A stretch of 64,000 nucleotides of DNA. Source: Streptomyces sp. HD (GTDB lineage: Bacteria; Actinomycetota; Actinomycetes; Streptomycetales; Streptomycetaceae). Under the pieces are notes generated by a model. It did not search any database. It was not told the origin of the DNA and saw nothing but the letters and a program-made list of their open reading frames with translations. Location: contig NZ_JAQMYP010000034.1 in the NCBI RefSeq assembly GCF_028369295.1, positions 1 to 64,000 on the forward strand, read 5' to 3'. Positions 18,221 to 26,607 of the stretch are shown one piece after another (position 1 is the first letter of the stretch; each line of letters begins with the position of its first letter). A program made the translations under genes and the position numbers.

Positions 18221-19738
18221 TTGCCGGAATCCGAGGAATTCGACGTCGTGGTCGTCGGCGGAGGCCCCGCCGGATCGACCCTGGCCGCCCTGGTGGCCAT
18301 GCAGGGACACCGGGTGCTCGTCCTGGAGAAGGAGTTCTTCCCCCGCCACCAGATCGGGGAGTCGCTGCTGCCGTCCACCGTGCACGGCGTGTTGCGGATG
18401 ACCGGGGTCGCGGACGAGCTGGCGAAGGCGGGCTTCCCGCGCAAGCGCGGCGGCACCTTCCGCTGGGGCGCCAACCCGGAGCCGTGGACGTTCTCCTTCT
18501 CCGTCTCCCCGCGCATGTCCGGGCCGACGTCCTACGCCTACCAGGTGGAGCGCTCCCGCTTCGACGAGATCCTGCTGAACAACGCCCGCCGCGTGGGCGT
18601 CGACGTCCGTGAGGGCTGCGCCGTGGTCGACGTCGTCGCCGACGAAGAGCGGGTCCGCGGCGTGCGGTACACGGACGCCGACGGAGCCGAACGCCGGGCC
18701 CTCGCCTCGTTCGTCGTGGACGCCTCCGGCAACCGCAGCCGCGTGTACCAGCGGGTGGGCGGCACACGCGAGTACTCGGAGTTCTTCCGCAGCCTCGCCC
18801 TCTACGGCTACTTCGAGGGCGGCAAGCGGCTGGCCGAACCCAACTCCGGCAACATCCTGTCCGTCGCGTTCCCGAGCGGCTGGTTCTGGTACATCCCGCT
18901 CAGCGACACCCTGACCAGCGTCGGCGCGGTCGTACGGCGCGAGATGGCCGACAAGATCCAGGGCGACCGGCACAAGGCGCTCATGGCGCTGGTCGACGAA
19001 TGCCCCCTGATCGGCGAGTACCTCGCGGACGCCCGGCGTGTGACGAGCGGACCGTACGGCGAACTGCGGGTCCGCAAGGACTACTCGTACCACCACACCA
19101 CGTTCTCCCGGCCCGGCATGGTGCTGGTCGGCGACGCCGCCTGCTTCGTCGACCCGGTCTTCTCCTCCGGCGTCCACCTCGCGACGTACAGCGCGCTCCT
19201 CGCGGCCCGCTCCATCAACAGCGTCCTGGCCGGACTGGTCGACGAGCCCCGGGCGATGCGGGAGTTCGAGGCCCGCTACCGGCGTGAGTACGGCGTCTTC
19301 TACGAGTTCCTGCTCTCCTTCTACGAGATGCACCACGACGAGGACTCCTACTTCTGGCAGGCCAAGAAGGTCACCCGGACCGACCGGCCCGAGCTGCAGT
19401 CCTTCGTCGAACTGATCGGCGGGGTCTCCTCGGGGGACCAGGTCCTCACCGACGCCGACGTCGTCGCCAAGCGGCTCGCCGCGGGCTCCGCGGAGTTCGC
19501 CGACGCGGTCGGCACCCTCGCCGGCGACGCCGACGACAGCATGGTGCCGCTGATGAAGTCGTCCGTCGTGCGCGAGGTGATGCAGGAGGGCGGCCAGGTC
19601 CAGATGCGCGCCCTGCTCGGCGCCGACGCCGAACCGGAGGCGCCCCTGTTCAGCGGGGGCCTGGTGCCGTCCACGGACGGCATGTTCTGGCAGCCGACGG
19701 ACCGGGCGGCACACACCGCCGACGGCGCGGGCGAGTGA
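18221..19738 (+). CDS. FADH2-dependent phenol halogenase
   Basis: Flavin-dependent halogenase (505 aa) predicted to chlorinate the aromatic rings of Hpg or Tyr residues, most likely on the carrier-bound peptide as in glycopeptide clusters. It has the N-terminal FAD motif GGGPAGS (residues 13-19) and the halogenase WxWxIP motif (WFWYIP, about 223-228), plus the second FAD contact GDAACFVDP. The start is TTG, three bases after the antiporter stop, with a strong GAAGGGGG upstream; no ATG or GTG in frame fits better. It resembles BhaA/ComH-type enzymes. The exact site of halogenation is not deducible. A flavin reductase is not seen in the window. Confidence 0.93.
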   Translation: MPESEEFDVVVVGGGPAGSTLAALVAMQGHRVLVLEKEFFPRHQIGESLLPSTVHGVLRMTGVADELAKAGFPRKRGGTFRWGANPEPWTFSFSVSPRMSGPTSYAYQVERSRFDEILLNNARRVGVDVREGCAVVDVVADEERVRGVRYTDADGAERRALASFVVDASGNRSRVYQRVGGTREYSEFFRSLALYGYFEGGKRLAEPNSGNILSVAFPSGWFWYIPLSDTLTSVGAVVRREMADKIQGDRHKALMALVDECPLIGEYLADARRVTSGPYGELRVRKDYSYHHTTFSRPGMVLVGDAACFVDPVFSSGVHLATYSALLAARSINSVLAGLVDEPRAMREFEARYRREYGVFYEFLLSFYEMHHDEDSYFWQAKKVTRTDRPELQSFVELIGGVSSGDQVLTDADVVAKRLAAGSAEFADAVGTLAGDADDSMVPLMKSSVVREVMQEGGQVQMRALLGADAEPEAPLFSGGLVPSTDGMFWQPTDRAAHTADGAGE

Positions 19739-19750
19739 GGGGATGCGCTG

Positions 19751-20920
19751 ATGGCGCGGCCGACCGACCTCTCGATGCACAACCGGCGCGACCGCCTCGA
19801 CCCGCTGCCCGAACTCACCCGGCTGAACGCCACGGCACCGCTGACCCGGACCCACCTCACGGACGACCCGTCGGCCGGCACCGGCTGGCTCGTCACCGGG
19901 CACGACGAGGTGCGTGCCGTCCTCGGCGACACCGAACGGTTCAGCACCCGACTGCCCGGTGACAGCGGGCGGCCCGCGCAGGTGGGCAACCTCGTGCAGT
20001 ACGACCCGCCCGACCACACCCGGCTGCGGCAGCTGCTCGCACCCGAGTTCACCGTCCGGCGGATGCGCGGCCTGGAACCCGCCGTCGACCGGATCGTCGA
20101 GGACTGTCTGGACTCCCTGGAGAAGGCCGGGCGGCCCGCCGACTTCATGCGCCATGTCGCCTGGTCCGTGCCGGGCCTGGTGATGTGCGAGCTGTTCGGC
20201 GTGCCGCGCGACGACCGGGCCGAGCTGGCGCGGCTGCTCAAGGTGGGCCGCCCCGCGTTCCGGGGCCGCCGTACCCAGGTGACCGCGGGCGGCGCCTACC
20301 TGGCGTACATGGGCCGGCTCGTGGCCCGCAAACGCCGCGAACCCGGCGACGACCTTCTCGGCAGGGTGGTGCGCGAGCACGGCGCGGAGGTCAGCGACGA
20401 GGAACTCCTCGGACTCGGCGCGTTCGTCATGGGCTCGGGGGTCGAGAACGTGGCGGCGATGCTCGGCCTCGGCATCCTCGCCCTCCTGGAACACCCGGAC
20501 CAGCTCCAACTGCTCAGAGCGCAGCCGGAGTTGACCGACCGTGCGGTGGAAGAACTCGTCCGCTACCTCTCGGTCATCCCGACCGCCACACCCCGCACCG
20601 CCCGCGAGGACCTGACCCTGGGCGGCCAGGTGATCAAGGCCGGTGACCGGGTGGCCTGCTCCCTGATCGCGGCCAACCGGGGCACACCGGAGGGCACCGC
20701 GGACGGCCTCGACATCACCCGGGACGCCACCTCCCATCTGGCGCTCGGCCACGGCATCCACTACTGCATCGGCGCCTCCCTGGTCCGGATGGAACTGCGC
20801 AGCGCCTATCCGGCGGTACTGCGCCGCTTCCCCGCACTGCGACTGGCCGTCCCCGCGCAGGAGATCCAGTTCCGGCCGGGAGCCCCGTACGGCGTGGAAA
20901 CACTGCCCCTCACCTGGTAG
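19751..20920 (+). CDS. cytochrome P450 (Oxy-type cross-linking enzyme)
   Basis: Bacterial class I P450 (389 aa) with ExxR (EELVRY) and the haem loop GHGIHYCIG, Cys339 being the ligand. The I-helix reads GSGVEN, so the usual Thr of the acid-alcohol pair is Asn. To my memory the glycopeptide cross-linking enzyme OxyB has the same replacement. It most likely couples two aromatic side chains of the peptide while it sits on the last carrier domain, recruited by the X domain. The Phe of the usual FGxG haem motif is Leu here. The gene is 12 nt after the halogenase and 8 nt before the next P450. Confidence 0.92.
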   Translation: MARPTDLSMHNRRDRLDPLPELTRLNATAPLTRTHLTDDPSAGTGWLVTGHDEVRAVLGDTERFSTRLPGDSGRPAQVGNLVQYDPPDHTRLRQLLAPEFTVRRMRGLEPAVDRIVEDCLDSLEKAGRPADFMRHVAWSVPGLVMCELFGVPRDDRAELARLLKVGRPAFRGRRTQVTAGGAYLAYMGRLVARKRREPGDDLLGRVVREHGAEVSDEELLGLGAFVMGSGVENVAAMLGLGILALLEHPDQLQLLRAQPELTDRAVEELVRYLSVIPTATPRTAREDLTLGGQVIKAGDRVACSLIAANRGTPEGTADGLDITRDATSHLALGHGIHYCIGASLVRMELRSAYPAVLRRFPALRLAVPAQEIQFRPGAPYGVETLPLTW

Positions 20921-20928
20921 GAGGAGCC

Positions 20929-22191
20929 ATGTCCCAGGCAGTCACGCCCGGCGCGGACACACCGGCCGCGTCCCGGGCGGGCGACCGCGGCGCCGCCGAG
21001 CCCCAGCTCGTCTACGCCCGCCGCGACCGGTTCGCCCCGGCGGCCGCCCTGCGCGACCTCGCCGCCGACGGACCCGTCACCCTGGTCGAGGTCGGGCCGG
21101 GCACCGACGGGAAGTCGGTCTGGCTGGTCACCGGATACGCCGAGGTCCGTCAAGTCCTCGGCGACCATGTGCGCTTCTCCACCCGCCGCCGCTTCGGGTC
21201 GAGGAACGCGACCGGCCGGGACCCCGGCGTCCGGCCCGACCCGATGGTGGGCCAGCTCATGGACTACGACCCGCCCGAACACACCCGGCTGCGCCAGATC
21301 CTCACCCCGGAGTTCACCCTCCGCCGCATCCGCAGACTCCGGCCGCGCATCGACACCGTCGTCGGCGAACGCCTCGACGCCCTCGCGGCGGCCGGCCCGC
21401 CCGCCGACCTGGTGCCGGCGTTCGCGCTACCGGTACCTGGCGCCGTGCTCTGCGAACTCATCGGGGTGCCGCGCGACGACCGCGACGAGTTCCTGCGCCG
21501 CTGCCACGGCTTCCTCGCCGCAGGCCAGGGACGCGGACGGCGGGCCACGGTCGGTGAACTCCTCTCCCGCTACGTCGCCGCGATGGTGGCACGACAGCGC
21601 CGCGACCCGGACGACGGCTTCCTCGGCATGCTGGTGCGCGAGCACGGCGACGACGTCACCGACAAGGAACTGCGCGGCGTGTGCGTCCTGTTGGTGCTGG
21701 CGAGCCTCGACAACCTCTCCGGCATGCTCGGCCTCGGCACCCTGCTGCTCCTCGAACACCCCGACCAACTCGCGGCCGTCCGCGACGACCCCGGCGCGGT
21801 GGACCGCGCGGTCGACGAACTGCTCCGCCATCTCGCGGTGCCGCACGCCCCGACCCCCCGGATCGCCCGCACGGACGTCACCGTCGGCGGACAGCTCATC
21901 AAGGAGGGCGAGTACGTCCTGTGCTCCCTGCCGATGGCCAACCGGGACCCCGCCCTGCTGTCCGAGCCCGACCGCTTCGACATCACCCGGGAGCCCACCG
22001 CCCACGTCACCTTCGGGCACGGCATCCACCACTGCCTGGGCGCGCCCCTCGCCCGCATGCTGCTCGGCGTCGCCTACCCGGCGCTGTTCGGACGCTTCCC
22101 GGGGCTCAGGCTCGCCGAGCCCGCGGTCTCGGTCCCGTTCCGGGTGCACGCACTCGCCCACGGCGTGGACCGCCTGCCGGTCACCTGGTGA
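20929..22191 (+). CDS. cytochrome P450 (second Oxy-type enzyme)
   Basis: Second P450 (420 aa), similar to its neighbour along its whole length, with a longer N-terminus. The haem loop is canonical (FGHGIHHCLG, Cys369), ExxR reads ELLR, and the I-helix reads ASLDN, again with Asn in place of Thr. A strong AGGAGGAG ribosome site precedes the ATG. Two P450s imply at least two ring closures (aryl-ether or biaryl), the number known for complestatin. Order and regiochemistry cannot be read from the sequence. Confidence 0.92.
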   Translation: MSQAVTPGADTPAASRAGDRGAAEPQLVYARRDRFAPAAALRDLAADGPVTLVEVGPGTDGKSVWLVTGYAEVRQVLGDHVRFSTRRRFGSRNATGRDPGVRPDPMVGQLMDYDPPEHTRLRQILTPEFTLRRIRRLRPRIDTVVGERLDALAAAGPPADLVPAFALPVPGAVLCELIGVPRDDRDEFLRRCHGFLAAGQGRGRRATVGELLSRYVAAMVARQRRDPDDGFLGMLVREHGDDVTDKELRGVCVLLVLASLDNLSGMLGLGTLLLLEHPDQLAAVRDDPGAVDRAVDELLRHLAVPHAPTPRIARTDVTVGGQLIKEGEYVLCSLPMANRDPALLSEPDRFDITREPTAHVTFGHGIHHCLGAPLARMLLGVAYPALFGRFPGLRLAEPAVSVPFRVHALAHGVDRLPVTW

Positions 22192-22206
22192 GAGGAGACG
22201 AGGGAC

Positions 22207-22464
22207 ATGAACGAGACGGAAACCCGGACGGCCCGGCCACGCGTCGAGGTCGACCGCAACCGGTGCGTGGCCTCCGGGCTGTGCCTGGCCCATCTCCCCG
22301 CCGTCTTCGACCAGTCGGACCGGGACGGCAGGGTCCTACTAGTCGACCCGGCACCCCGGGCCGGCCTGGTGCCGGCGGTGCGGGCCGCCGCGGACCGCTG
22401 CCCGTCCGGCGCGATCACCCTGCACGAGCCCGGCCGAACGGGCCACGACCTGGAGGAGGAGTGA
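22207..22464 (+). CDS. 3Fe-4S ferredoxin
   Basis: Small electron carrier (85 aa) of the type that feeds class I P450s. Cys20, Cys26 and Cys65 followed by Pro give the three-cysteine pattern of a 3Fe-4S protein. It follows the two P450 genes and overlaps the next start codon (TGATG), so it is translationally coupled to the carrier protein. Reduction of the P450s is the natural role; a ferredoxin reductase would come from elsewhere in the genome. Confidence 0.93.
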   Translation: MNETETRTARPRVEVDRNRCVASGLCLAHLPAVFDQSDRDGRVLLVDPAPRAGLVPAVRAAADRCPSGAITLHEPGRTGHDLEEE

Positions 22465-22742
22465 TGGAGCAAGCAGCCACCGGCACCGAGGACAAGACTC
22501 TGACAGCCGTACGGGACGTCGTGGCGCCCCTGTGGTGCGAGGCCCTGCAAGTACCCGAAGTGGCGGACGAGGACGACTTCTTCGCACTCGGCGGCCACTC
22601 GCTGGCGGCCCTGCACGTGATGACCACGGTCGAGCAGACGTACCAGGTGGAACTGGGCGGCGTCCGCGACATCTGGGAGAACCCGACCCTCGGTGAGTTC
22701 GTCGCGGCGGTCGCGGCGCTGATCACCGACCCCGCCGAGTAG
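22464..22742 (+). CDS. free-standing peptidyl/acyl carrier protein
   Basis: Single carrier domain (92 aa) with the phosphopantetheine site DDFFALGGHSLAAL; the Ser lies at residue 46. The sequence is closer to NRPS-type T domains than to fatty-acid ACPs. It overlaps the ferredoxin stop and is followed after 3 nt by the possible GTG of the acyl ligase. A free carrier next to a ligase suggests an activated acyl or aminoacyl unit is loaded here before transfer or oxidation. Its acyl group is unknown. Confidence 0.92.
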   Translation: MEQAATGTEDKTLTAVRDVVAPLWCEALQVPEVADEDDFFALGGHSLAALHVMTTVEQTYQVELGGVRDIWENPTLGEFVAAVAALITDPAE

Positions 22743-22784
22743 GCCGTGGCCGTGCGTGCAGAAGGTGCGGAAGGCGCGGAAGAC

Positions 22785-24164
22785 ATGGCGGGCGAGAGCA
22801 CCACGGCACTGCTGCCGGCGCTACGGGAAGGCCGGGCCCGCGTCGACGTGGCCGGGCAGCGCCTCGAAGGGGACGAACTGACGGGCGCCGTCGGTGCGCT
22901 GGCCCGGTCCGTGGCCGGCGCCCGCAGGGTGGCGATCGTGGCCCACCCCAGCGTCGCCACCGTCGTCGCCGTCGCCGGAGTCCTGACGGCCGGGGCCACC
23001 GCAGTCCCGCTGCACCCGGCGGCCGGCGCACACGAACGCGCGCACGTCCTGCGCGACGCCGAGGTCGACCTCGTCCTGGACGAACCCGACCTCACCGACC
23101 GCGCCGCACCGCCACCCGAACCACCCGCCGACGGCAGCCCCGCGCTCATCCTGTACACCTCCGGCTCCACCGGACCGCCCAAGGGCGTCGTCGTCCCGCG
23201 CCGCGCCATCGCCGCCAGCCTCGACGCCCTCGCCGACCTGTGGCAGTGGTCCCCGGACGACGTACTCGCCCACGCGCTGCCGCTGTCCCACGTCCACGGC
23301 CTCGTCTTCGGCAGTCTCGGCCCCCTGCGCATCGGCTCCCCGCTCGTGCACACCGGCCGCTACCTCACCCCGGTACCGCACGCCACGGTCTACTTCGGTG
23401 TGCCCGCACTGTGGGGGTCCCTGGGCGTCGCCGACCTGCGGGAACTGCGGCCGGCGCGGCTGCTGGTGTCCGGGGCGGACCGGCTGCGCCGCGCGGTCGC
23501 CGAGCGCGTCCTGCTCCACTCCGGCCACCGCATCCTCAACCGGTACGCCATGACGGAGACCCTCGCCATCGCCTCCCCGCGCGCGGCGGACCTGCGCGCC
23601 GAGCAGCAGGCCGGGTCGGTGGGGCGCCCGGTGCCGGGGATGCGGGTGCGGCTGTCCGGCGGGGAGGACGGGGACTGCGGGGACTACGGGGACGGCGCCG
23701 ACGGTGCGGGCCCGGGCGGTGAGGTCCGGGTGCGCGGCACCGGGCTGTTCTCCGGCTATCTCGGGCGCGGGCCCGCGGTCGACGGCGATGGCTGGTTCGG
23801 CACCGGAGACCTCGGCGAGTGGCTGCCGGACGGATCGCTGAGGCTGCTCGGCCGCAAGGACACCGACCTGATCAAGAGCGGCGGCTACCGGATCGGCGCG
23901 GGCGAGGTCGAGGACGCCCTCCTCGCCCACCCCGCCGTCACGGAGGCGGCCGTGATCGGCGTGCCCGACGACCGGCTCGGGCAGCGCGTTGCCGCGTGGA
24001 TCGTGGCGGACGACCCCGACCGCGCCGACCTCGTCTCCTTCCTCGCCGCCCACCTCGCCCCGTACAAGCTGCCGCAGGAGATCCATGTGGTGCCGGCCCT
24101 GCCGCGCACCGCTCTGGGCAAGGTCCACAAGAGCCTGCTCGCCGCGGAGACTCGATCTCGATAA
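22785..24164 (+). CDS. MatB-like acyl-CoA/acyl-carrier ligase
   Basis: ANL-family adenylating enzyme (459 aa from this ATG). Motifs are YTSGSTGPPKG, LPLSHVHGLVFG, RYAMTE, a hinge region GRKDTDLIKSGGYRIG and the C-terminal catalytic Lys (GKVHK). The HVHGL and RYxMTE features are those of malonyl-CoA synthetase MatB, whose Arg contacts the distal carboxylate, so an acid with a second anionic group is a reasonable guess. The next-door carrier protein may be the acceptor instead of CoA. An upstream in-frame GTG at 22746 has no ribosome site; the ATG used here has GGAAGG ten bases upstream. A short Asp/Gly-rich insert lies near residue 310. Confidence 0.85.
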   Translation: MAGESTTALLPALREGRARVDVAGQRLEGDELTGAVGALARSVAGARRVAIVAHPSVATVVAVAGVLTAGATAVPLHPAAGAHERAHVLRDAEVDLVLDEPDLTDRAAPPPEPPADGSPALILYTSGSTGPPKGVVVPRRAIAASLDALADLWQWSPDDVLAHALPLSHVHGLVFGSLGPLRIGSPLVHTGRYLTPVPHATVYFGVPALWGSLGVADLRELRPARLLVSGADRLRRAVAERVLLHSGHRILNRYAMTETLAIASPRAADLRAEQQAGSVGRPVPGMRVRLSGGEDGDCGDYGDGADGAGPGGEVRVRGTGLFSGYLGRGPAVDGDGWFGTGDLGEWLPDGSLRLLGRKDTDLIKSGGYRIGAGEVEDALLAHPAVTEAAVIGVPDDRLGQRVAAWIVADDPDRADLVSFLAAHLAPYKLPQEIHVVPALPRTALGKVHKSLLAAETRSR

Positions 24165-24195
24165 GTCCCGGACCACACAAGGGAGTTGGCCGAAC

Positions 24196-25026
24196 ATGCC
24201 GCAGTCCTTCACCCCCCGGTCGTCGATGCCGCCGTCCACTCACCGTCCACTGGAGCTGCCGGTGCGCGAACCCAAGCCCCGCCGCCGCGGGCGGACGATG
24301 GTCATCGACGCCGGGGCACCGCTCCGCTGGTTCGAGGACGTCGTGGAGAGCGCCGGAGACTTCATCGACCTCGTCAAGTTCGGCTGGGGCACGGCGCTCG
24401 TCACCGCCGGCATCAAACACAAGACGGAGGTGCTGCGGCAGCACGGCATCTCCTACATGTTCGGCGGCACCCTCTTCGAGAAGTACGTGCTGCGCGGCCG
24501 GTTCGACGACTACCGCGGGCTGTGCCTGGAGCACGGCTGCGACCGTGTGGAGGTGTCCGACGGCACCATCGACCTCGCCCCGCGGGACAAGGCCCGGTAC
24601 ATCGGCCGGCTCGCCGCGGACTTCGAGGTGATCTCCGAGGTGGGGTTCAAGGATCCGCACCGCTCCGAACTGTTCGCGCCGAGCCAGTGGATCGCCGGGA
24701 TACGGCGCGACCTGGACGCGGGGGCACGCTCGGTGATCCTGGAGGCGCGCGAGAGCGGCACCAGCGGCATCTGCCGGGCCGACGGGGAGCTCAGGTTCGG
24801 GCTCGTCGAGGACGTGCTCGACGCCGGGCTGCCCACCGAACTGCTCATCTTCGAGGCGCCCACGAAAAAACTCCAGACCTATTTCGTGAAACGGGTCGGC
24901 AGCGACGTAAATCTCGGCAACATCGCCCTGACCGACATCATCGCCGTCGAAACACTACGGCTCGGTCTGCGCGCCGACACACTGCTCGACGCCGAAGAGT
25001 CCGGGGAATTCGAGGTGCACCTGTGA
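24196..25026 (+). CDS. phosphosulfolactate synthase-like enzyme
   Basis: Protein of 276 aa with the marks of the phosphosulfolactate synthase family (ComA of coenzyme M synthesis, PF02679): DLVKFGWGTA, GGTLFEKY, EVSDGTIDL, EARESG, FEAPTKK, NLGNI and LRLGLRADT. Family members add sulfite to phosphoenolpyruvate to give 3-phosphosulfolactate; many bacterial and plant homologues have no proven reaction. Its place between an acyl ligase and a VOC protein in an NRPS cluster is odd and hints at a sulfonated building block, which is inference. The ATG follows GGGAG, and the stop overlaps the next start (GTGA). Confidence 0.88.
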   Translation: MPQSFTPRSSMPPSTHRPLELPVREPKPRRRGRTMVIDAGAPLRWFEDVVESAGDFIDLVKFGWGTALVTAGIKHKTEVLRQHGISYMFGGTLFEKYVLRGRFDDYRGLCLEHGCDRVEVSDGTIDLAPRDKARYIGRLAADFEVISEVGFKDPHRSELFAPSQWIAGIRRDLDAGARSVILEARESGTSGICRADGELRFGLVEDVLDAGLPTELLIFEAPTKKLQTYFVKRVGSDVNLGNIALTDIIAVETLRLGLRADTLLDAEESGEFEVHL

Positions 25027-25427
25027 GGAATTCCGCGGACGCGTTTCACATCGCCGTCCCGGCCCACGATCTGGACGACGCCGCACGCTTCTACAATCAG
25101 CTGCTCGGCTGTCCGATCGCCCGCCGCTATGCCGACCGGGTGACATTCGACTTCTTCGGCGACCAACTCGTCTGCCACCACTCACCGGACGAACCCGTCG
25201 CGGCCCGGCCGCGGCTGTATCCCCGGCACTTCGGGGTGACGTTCCGCTCGACCGCCGACTTCGACGCGCTGCTGCGCCTGGTCGAGGTGCGGAAGGTGCC
25301 GGTCTTCCAGGAGGTGCGGTCCCGGTTCGAGGGAACCGTCGAGGAGCACCGCACCCTGGTCCTGGTGGACCCGACCGGCAACCTCCTGGAGTTCAAGCAC
25401 TACACCGACCCGCGGATGATGTACTGA
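25023..25427 (+). CDS. VOC-fold (glyoxalase/dioxygenase-type) protein
   Basis: Single-module vicinal oxygen chelate protein (134 aa) with paired beta-alpha-beta units: FHIAVPAHDL near the N-terminus, LYPRHFGVTF in the middle and DPTGNLLEFKHY at the end. His9, the middle His and the last Glu could form a metal site. The GTG start overlaps the stop of the phosphosulfolactate-synthase-like gene, so the two are coupled and probably act in one step or in sequence. Isomerase, lyase, dioxygenase or binding roles are all possible; no function is claimed. Confidence 0.85.
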   Translation: MRNSADAFHIAVPAHDLDDAARFYNQLLGCPIARRYADRVTFDFFGDQLVCHHSPDEPVAARPRLYPRHFGVTFRSTADFDALLRLVEVRKVPVFQEVRSRFEGTVEEHRTLVLVDPTGNLLEFKHYTDPRMMY

Positions 25428-25446
25428 CCGCCGTCGACGTGGCTGC

Positions 25447-26607
25447 TCACGGCAGCCGCACCGCCCGCAGCTCCCGTGCCCCGGCCGGCGAGGCACACCC
25501 GGCCAGCCCCAGCGCGTCACGCAACTCCTCGGCCAGCAGGTCGAGTACGCGCCGTACCCCGGACTGCCCGTCTGCCGCGAGGCCCCACACCGGCGGGCGC
25601 CCCACCATCACCCCGGAGGCGCCCAGGGCCAGCGCCTTGAGCACGTCCGTGCCGCAGCGGACCCCGCCGTCCACCAGCACCTCGCAGGATGCCCCGACCG
25701 CCTCGGCCACGGCGGGCAGCGCCTCGACGCCGGGCAGCGCGCCGTCGAGCTGGCGCCCTCCGTGGTTGGAGACCACCACGGCGTCGACCCCGAGGCGGGC
25801 CGCCCGCACGGCGTCGTCCGGCGCGAGGATCCCCTTCAGGACGATCGGCAGCCGTGTCACCGACCGCACCGCCTCCACGTCCGACCAGGTCAGCGCGGGC
25901 GAGAACGCCTCCGCCGTGTGCGCGGCCACCGCGGAGCCGCCCCCGGTGGTCCGGTGGGCCGCCGACGGGGCGCCGAAGTCCAGGTGCGCGGCACGGACAT
26001 GGCCGGGCAGCGCGAACCCGTTGCGTACGTCGCGCAGGCGGCGCCCCATCCACGGCACGTCCACCGTGAGCACCAGCGCCTCGCAGCCCGCGGCCTCGGC
26101 CCGGCGGGCCAGGTCCAGGGAACGCCCGCGCTCACGCAGCCAGTACAGCTGGAACCACACCCGCCCGCCGGCCGCGGTCACCTCCTCCATGGGCACACTG
26201 CTCAGCGTCGCGACCGTGAACGGCACACCCGCGTCCCGCGCGGCCCGGCCGGTCGCCAGCTCACCGTCGGGATGCACCAGACGCTGGTAGGCGACCGGCG
26301 CGACCACCACCGGCATCCGCGCCGGCCGTCCGAGCAGCGTCGTGTCCGTCGTGCACCCGGAGACGTCCCGCAGCACCCGGGGCGTGACGAAGACCCGGTC
26401 GAAGGCCGCGCGGTTGGCCGCGAGGGTCAGCTCGCGGGCACTGCCGCCGGCGACGAAGTCCCACACCTCACCGGGCAGCACGGCCGCCGCGGCCCGCTCT
26501 ACGTCGTCCAGATCCCGCAACTCCCGAGGCCCGGACGGCGTGTCGAGGGCCGGCCGCGTCCCCGGAACGGGCTCCCCGCCGGGCCCGCTCCGGTCAGTCC
26601 CCGGCAC
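25447..26607 (-). CDS. hmo: 4-hydroxymandelate oxidase
   Basis: FMN-dependent alpha-hydroxy acid oxidase (386 aa) that oxidises L-4-hydroxymandelate to 4-hydroxyphenylglyoxylate, the third step of Hpg synthesis. The family core is clear: LKGIL with the active-site Lys, SNHGGRQLDG, DGGVRCGTDV and GRPPVWG. The GTG start overlaps the end of hmaS by 14 bases, fitting a coupled two-gene unit read leftward. The first 30 residues are proline-rich and not part of the barrel. Its stop faces the VOC gene 19 bp away. Confidence 0.93.
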   Translation of the reverse strand: MPGTDRSGPGGEPVPGTRPALDTPSGPRELRDLDDVERAAAAVLPGEVWDFVAGGSARELTLAANRAAFDRVFVTPRVLRDVSGCTTDTTLLGRPARMPVVVAPVAYQRLVHPDGELATGRAARDAGVPFTVATLSSVPMEEVTAAGGRVWFQLYWLRERGRSLDLARRAEAAGCEALVLTVDVPWMGRRLRDVRNGFALPGHVRAAHLDFGAPSAAHRTTGGGSAVAAHTAEAFSPALTWSDVEAVRSVTRLPIVLKGILAPDDAVRAARLGVDAVVVSNHGGRQLDGALPGVEALPAVAEAVGASCEVLVDGGVRCGTDVLKALALGASGVMVGRPPVWGLAADGQSGVRRVLDLLAEELRDALGLAGCASPAGARELRAVRLP

